54,736 nt of DNA from Anaerolineae bacterium (lineage in GTDB: Bacteria > Chloroflexota > Anaerolineae > Anaerolineales > Villigracilaceae): positions 1 to 54,736 of the forward strand of contig JAFLCE010000016.1 in the NCBI GenBank assembly GCA_017303655.1, written 5' to 3'. The notes beneath the pieces were generated by a model. The model saw only the letters and a list, made by a program, of their open reading frames with translations, was not told the DNA's origin and did not search any database. Positions 51,706 to 54,736 of the stretch are shown piece by piece. Made by a program: the position numbers and the translations under genes. Every line of letters begins with the position of its first letter. Within the stretch, counting starts at the first letter, position 1.

Positions 51706-54700
51706 ATGCCATCTGTATCAAGAAAAGTGATCTATGTTCTTGTTTGTTTAAGTTTTCTACTGGCACTCATAGGCGTCCAACCTGCCTACGCCGCCAGCAT
51801 CACAGTGACCACCACCGCCGATGAAAACAATACCGGCGCAAGTTGTTCGCTGCGCGAAGCGATCACAGCCGCAAACACAAATGCTGCTGTGAGTGGCTGT
51901 TCAGCCGGTTCAGGCACAGATACCATCACCCTGCCTGCTGGGACCTACACACTAAGTTCTGAATTGCCAGCGGTCACATCCACGATCATTATCAACGGCA
52001 ATGGCGCGGCAAGCACCATTATTCAAGCGAACGCCAACCCGAACACATCCGGTTACCGCATCATTTCTGTAAACAGCGGCGGGAATTTAACCCTCAACAG
52101 CCTGACCGCGCGAAACGGGCATCTGTCTTCAGGCGACGGCAGCGCTATTTACAGCGCAGGTACACTTACGATCACAAATAGCGCTTTCTCTGGGAACAAC
52201 ACTACTACTGGCTTCGGTGGCGGCGTGTACAACGATGTTACTGGTGCGTTAACAATCACGAACAGCACCTTTTCCGCGAACTCCAGTGGTACAGCCGGCG
52301 GCGGTGTATACAACGCATCTGGCACAACAACTACGATCACAAACAGCACCTTCTCGGCAAACTCCAGTACTACAGGCGGCGGCATTTATAATGCAGGTAC
52401 GATCACAGTCCGGAATAGTACGCTCTCAGGGAATTCTGCCAGTGCTAACGGAGGCGGCATTTTTAACAACGCGGGCACACTCAATTATGCCAATACCATT
52501 ATCGCCAATTCCACCAGTGGTGGAGATTGCGGCGGTCAAGGTGGCTCAATCATCGGTACGAACACAAACAACTTAGTGGAAAGCAACAGTTGCTCAGCGG
52601 CATTGAGCGGCGACCCGAATTTAGGTCCGCTGGCAAATAATGGCGGTCCTACACAAACGATGGCGCTGATCTACCCTTCCCCTGCCTTGAATGCGGGCGA
52701 CGATGCCACCTGCGCGGCTGCTCCTGTTAACAACACATCGCAAAATGGCGTTACCCGTCCGCAAGGCACGAAATGTGACATTGGTGCATATGAGGTTGCT
52801 TCTACTCAAAGCGGTCCTGCCTTCGTCGTCAATAGTCCTGCTGATACGAGTGACGGGATATGCGACCTTCGCGGTCAAGGCTTCGGGAATCAAGACTGCA
52901 CCCTGCGCGAAGCGATTGATACTTCAAATTTCCAAACGGGCGCAAATACCATTACATTCGATTCCACCTATGTCAATGCTGCCAACCGTATTACAGTGAA
53001 CAACATCAATAACACTTCCCTGCCAACCATCACAACCGATATTACGATCACCGGCAATGGAAGCAGCAGCACGATCATCCAGGCTGCTACCTCCCCGGGA
53101 ATAACGGACAAACGCATATTTACGATTCAAAGCCCGGGAAATTTAACCCTCAATCAGGTCACCCTCCAAAATGGGCGCTGCTTCAGTTCATGTACATCTG
53201 GCGGTGCAATCCTAAACAACAGTGGCGGCACCCTCACCGTGAATGACAGCCTGTTTTCCGAAAATATCGCCTCTGTTTCCGGTGGAAATATAACAAACAG
53301 TGGAACCTTGGTGGTAAACAATTCCACCTTCATTGGCAACGCCAGTTTGACGTCAGCAAGTATCGGCGGCGGTATTTACAATGTCTTTTCGGGTACAGCA
53401 ACGATCAGAAATAGTACCTTCTCTGGGATTTACAGCAACAGCGCAAGCGCTATTTTCAACTCAGGCGGCAGCACGCTAACCTTGGTTAACGACACGATCA
53501 TCGACAACCATTCCACTATTGGCCCTGCTGGAGCATTGGCTTTAGATGGTGGGACGGTCAATATATACAACACCACCATTTCTGGAAATACCGGCACCGC
53601 TATCAGCGACAATATCTCTCAGACGAACGGCACCCTTAACTTATATAACACCATCGTTGCCAACAGTTCGTCCTTTGGCGATTGCGTAACAACCGGTGGG
53701 ACGTTCTCCGCCACCAACAGCCTGATCGAAAATAACGGAGCTGCGGACTGTGGAGTAACCAACGGCAATAATGGGAACATCACCGGTTCAGACCCCGCTC
53801 TGGGCAGTCTCACCGGTTCCCCAGCCTATTTCTCGCTCAATGCTGGTTCCCCCGCCATTGATGCGGGCAGCAATGCCATCTGTGCTGCAGCGCCAGTTAA
53901 TAACCAGTCACAGAATGGAATCACCCGCCCAGCAGGAAGCGCTTGCGACATTGGTTCGGTTGAAATGGTAGCCACCATCGACATCACCATCGGTGGAGTG
54001 AATCGCGGCACATACAATGTGGCGCAAGGAGCCAGTCAACGCGTGAACTATGCCGGACTGGATGCCGGACCAGTGGTGGTGGATGCCACCAATGATGTGC
54101 CCATCATCGCCGCCCTGCGCGATGCCTACTTCGTCAATGGCAAGGTCGAGAGCTTTGTGCAACTGATGGGTCTGCCTGAAGCAGCACTTTCCACCAAGTA
54201 CTACTTCCCCGCCTATAACAATGTCACTCTGGATGGTCAGTTGCGCTTCGGCAATGTCGGGAACAGCAATACCACCGTCACAGTCACCATCGCTGGCGTC
54301 GTGCGCGGAACCTACAACCTCGCCCCCGGTCAAGCCCAGCGCGTCAATTACATCGGTCTGGATGCCGGTCCGGTCATTGTCGAGAGTTCGGGCGGGGTGC
54401 CGATCATTGCCGCTCTGCGCGATGCCTATTTCGTCAACGGGCAGATCGAGAGCTTTGCGCAACTGATGGGTCTGCCTGCTTCCCAGCTCTCTGATACCTA
54501 TTACTTCCCGGCTTACAACAATGTCACCCTCAATGGGCAGTTGCGGATCGGCAATGTCGATACGGTGCCCACCACGGTCACGGTGACGATCGCGGGGGTA
54601 CTGCGTGGGACCTATCCGCTGAACCCCAATGAGGCGGTGCGTATCAATTATGCCGGGTTGGATGCCGGTCCGGTGGTGGTGCAGAGTTCGGGCGGGGCGA

Positions 54701-54736
54701 AGATCATTGCGGCGCTGCGCGATGCCTATTTCGTCA
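51706..54736 (+). CDS. Secreted choice-of-anchor/CSLREA protein with shared C-terminal repeats, partial
   Basis: At least 1010 residues, open to the window end. AAGGAG precedes the ATG at 51706. The signal peptide is YVLVCLSFLLALIGVQPAYA, followed by a CSLREAI motif (about residue 48) and a Ser/Thr/Asn/Gly-rich beta-helix stretch (LTITNS and TFSANS repeats). A second CTLREAI (about 405) opens another such stretch. Both end in the CDIGAYE/CDIGSVE choice-of-anchor segment. From 53977 come at least three copies of the 100-residue repeat found in the preceding gene (53977, 54277, 54577). It is a likely surface adhesin or sheath protein; the anchor lies beyond the window. Confidence 0.82.
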   Translation, partial: MPSVSRKVIYVLVCLSFLLALIGVQPAYAASITVTTTADENNTGASCSLREAITAANTNAAVSGCSAGSGTDTITLPAGTYTLSSELPAVTSTIIINGNGAASTIIQANANPNTSGYRIISVNSGGNLTLNSLTARNGHLSSGDGSAIYSAGTLTITNSAFSGNNTTTGFGGGVYNDVTGALTITNSTFSANSSGTAGGGVYNASGTTTTITNSTFSANSSTTGGGIYNAGTITVRNSTLSGNSASANGGGIFNNAGTLNYANTIIANSTSGGDCGGQGGSIIGTNTNNLVESNSCSAALSGDPNLGPLANNGGPTQTMALIYPSPALNAGDDATCAAAPVNNTSQNGVTRPQGTKCDIGAYEVASTQSGPAFVVNSPADTSDGICDLRGQGFGNQDCTLREAIDTSNFQTGANTITFDSTYVNAANRITVNNINNTSLPTITTDITITGNGSSSTIIQAATSPGITDKRIFTIQSPGNLTLNQVTLQNGRCFSSCTSGGAILNNSGGTLTVNDSLFSENIASVSGGNITNSGTLVVNNSTFIGNASLTSASIGGGIYNVFSGTATIRNSTFSGIYSNSASAIFNSGGSTLTLVNDTIIDNHSTIGPAGALALDGGTVNIYNTTISGNTGTAISDNISQTNGTLNLYNTIVANSSSFGDCVTTGGTFSATNSLIENNGAADCGVTNGNNGNITGSDPALGSLTGSPAYFSLNAGSPAIDAGSNAICAAAPVNNQSQNGITRPAGSACDIGSVEMVATIDITIGGVNRGTYNVAQGASQRVNYAGLDAGPVVVDATNDVPIIAALRDAYFVNGKVESFVQLMGLPEAALSTKYYFPAYNNVTLDGQLRFGNVGNSNTTVTVTIAGVVRGTYNLAPGQAQRVNYIGLDAGPVIVESSGGVPIIAALRDAYFVNGQIESFAQLMGLPASQLSDTYYFPAYNNVTLNGQLRIGNVDTVPTTVTVTIAGVLRGTYPLNPNEAVRINYAGLDAGPVVVQSSGGAKIIAALRDAYFV
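53977..54736 (+). repeat. Tandem 300-bp coding repeats, second array
   Basis: Units begin at 53977, 54277 and 54577 with an exact 300-base period, the last cut by the window end. Translated units match those of the gene at 49793 (GPVVV, IIAALRDAYFV, QLMGLP, YYFPAYNNVTL). Confidence 0.9.

Noticed and set aside
53908-54462. 184-codon minus-strand frame in the last repeat gene
   Set aside because: It is a shadow of the strictly repeated plus-strand coding sequence, which is in frame with the CSLREA protein from 51706 to the window end.
1-54736. CRISPR arrays or cas genes
   Set aside because: No regularly spaced 20-40 base repeats with variable spacers were seen; the only regular arrays are coding repeats and iterons.

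Overview
The window reads as bacterial chromosome, probably from a Chloroflexota (Anaerolineae-like) member. That placement is inference from protein style: a ba3-type oxidase next to a cytochrome b/ferredoxin/cytochrome c fusion, large STAND-TPR proteins, and secreted choice-of-anchor/CARDB proteins. No marker gene (16S or ribosomal protein) is present to prove it.

Left flank (1-11908). A minus-strand respiratory operon runs from an Rrf2 regulator at 6782 through two SCO-like copper chaperones, ba3 oxidase subunits IIa, II and I, to a very unusual cytochrome b - 2x[4Fe-4S] - FlpD/MvhD - cytochrome c fusion ending at 110. It is followed by lgt, a sulfotransferase, an SRPBCC protein, an O-methyltransferase and a MalY/PatB-type PLP enzyme.

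Integrated island (11953-41960, 30,008 bp). The 3' 44 bases of the tRNA-Met(CAT) gene at 41918-41989 are repeated exactly at 11909-11952, and a tyrosine recombinase gene lies immediately inside the intact tRNA. This defines a tRNA-integrated element. Its AT-rich left half carries ten colinear, tightly packed genes (12279-30639) that look like one operon and are the most interesting content. They are an ATPase-Ser/Thr kinase fusion, a TIR-STAND-TPR protein, a STAND ATPase, a TIR-less paralogue of the TIR-STAND-TPR protein, and a radical SAM/SPASM maturase with a Cys-rich N-terminus. These are followed by an SPFH protein, an overlapping partner of unknown function, a receiver/histidine kinase, a receiver fused to an APH-type kinase, and another STAND-like ATPase. 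I infer a multi-component, NTP-dependent signalling/conflict system. After it come an HD-domain protein and a truncated hsdM.

Nested replicon (about 32024-36500). A more GC-rich, plasmid-like module interrupts hsdM. It has a tyrosine recombinase, ParA, a duplicated-domain DNA-binding protein, a small ORF containing an iteron array, a winged-helix replication protein and a DnaC-like loader. Four of the genes are joined by ATGA overlaps. The island then carries a Fic protein, a PPP-family phosphatase, an AbiE toxin-antitoxin pair with its operator, and the island integrase.

Right flank (41990-54736). This holds a receiver-GGDEF protein, AzlCD with an amine oxidase, thiol peroxidase, a complete dTDP-L-rhamnose set (rfbC, rfbB, rfbA, rfbD), and two secreted proteins that share an exactly 100-residue repeat. 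The first of these is broken by a one-base deletion in a G run; the second runs off the window end.
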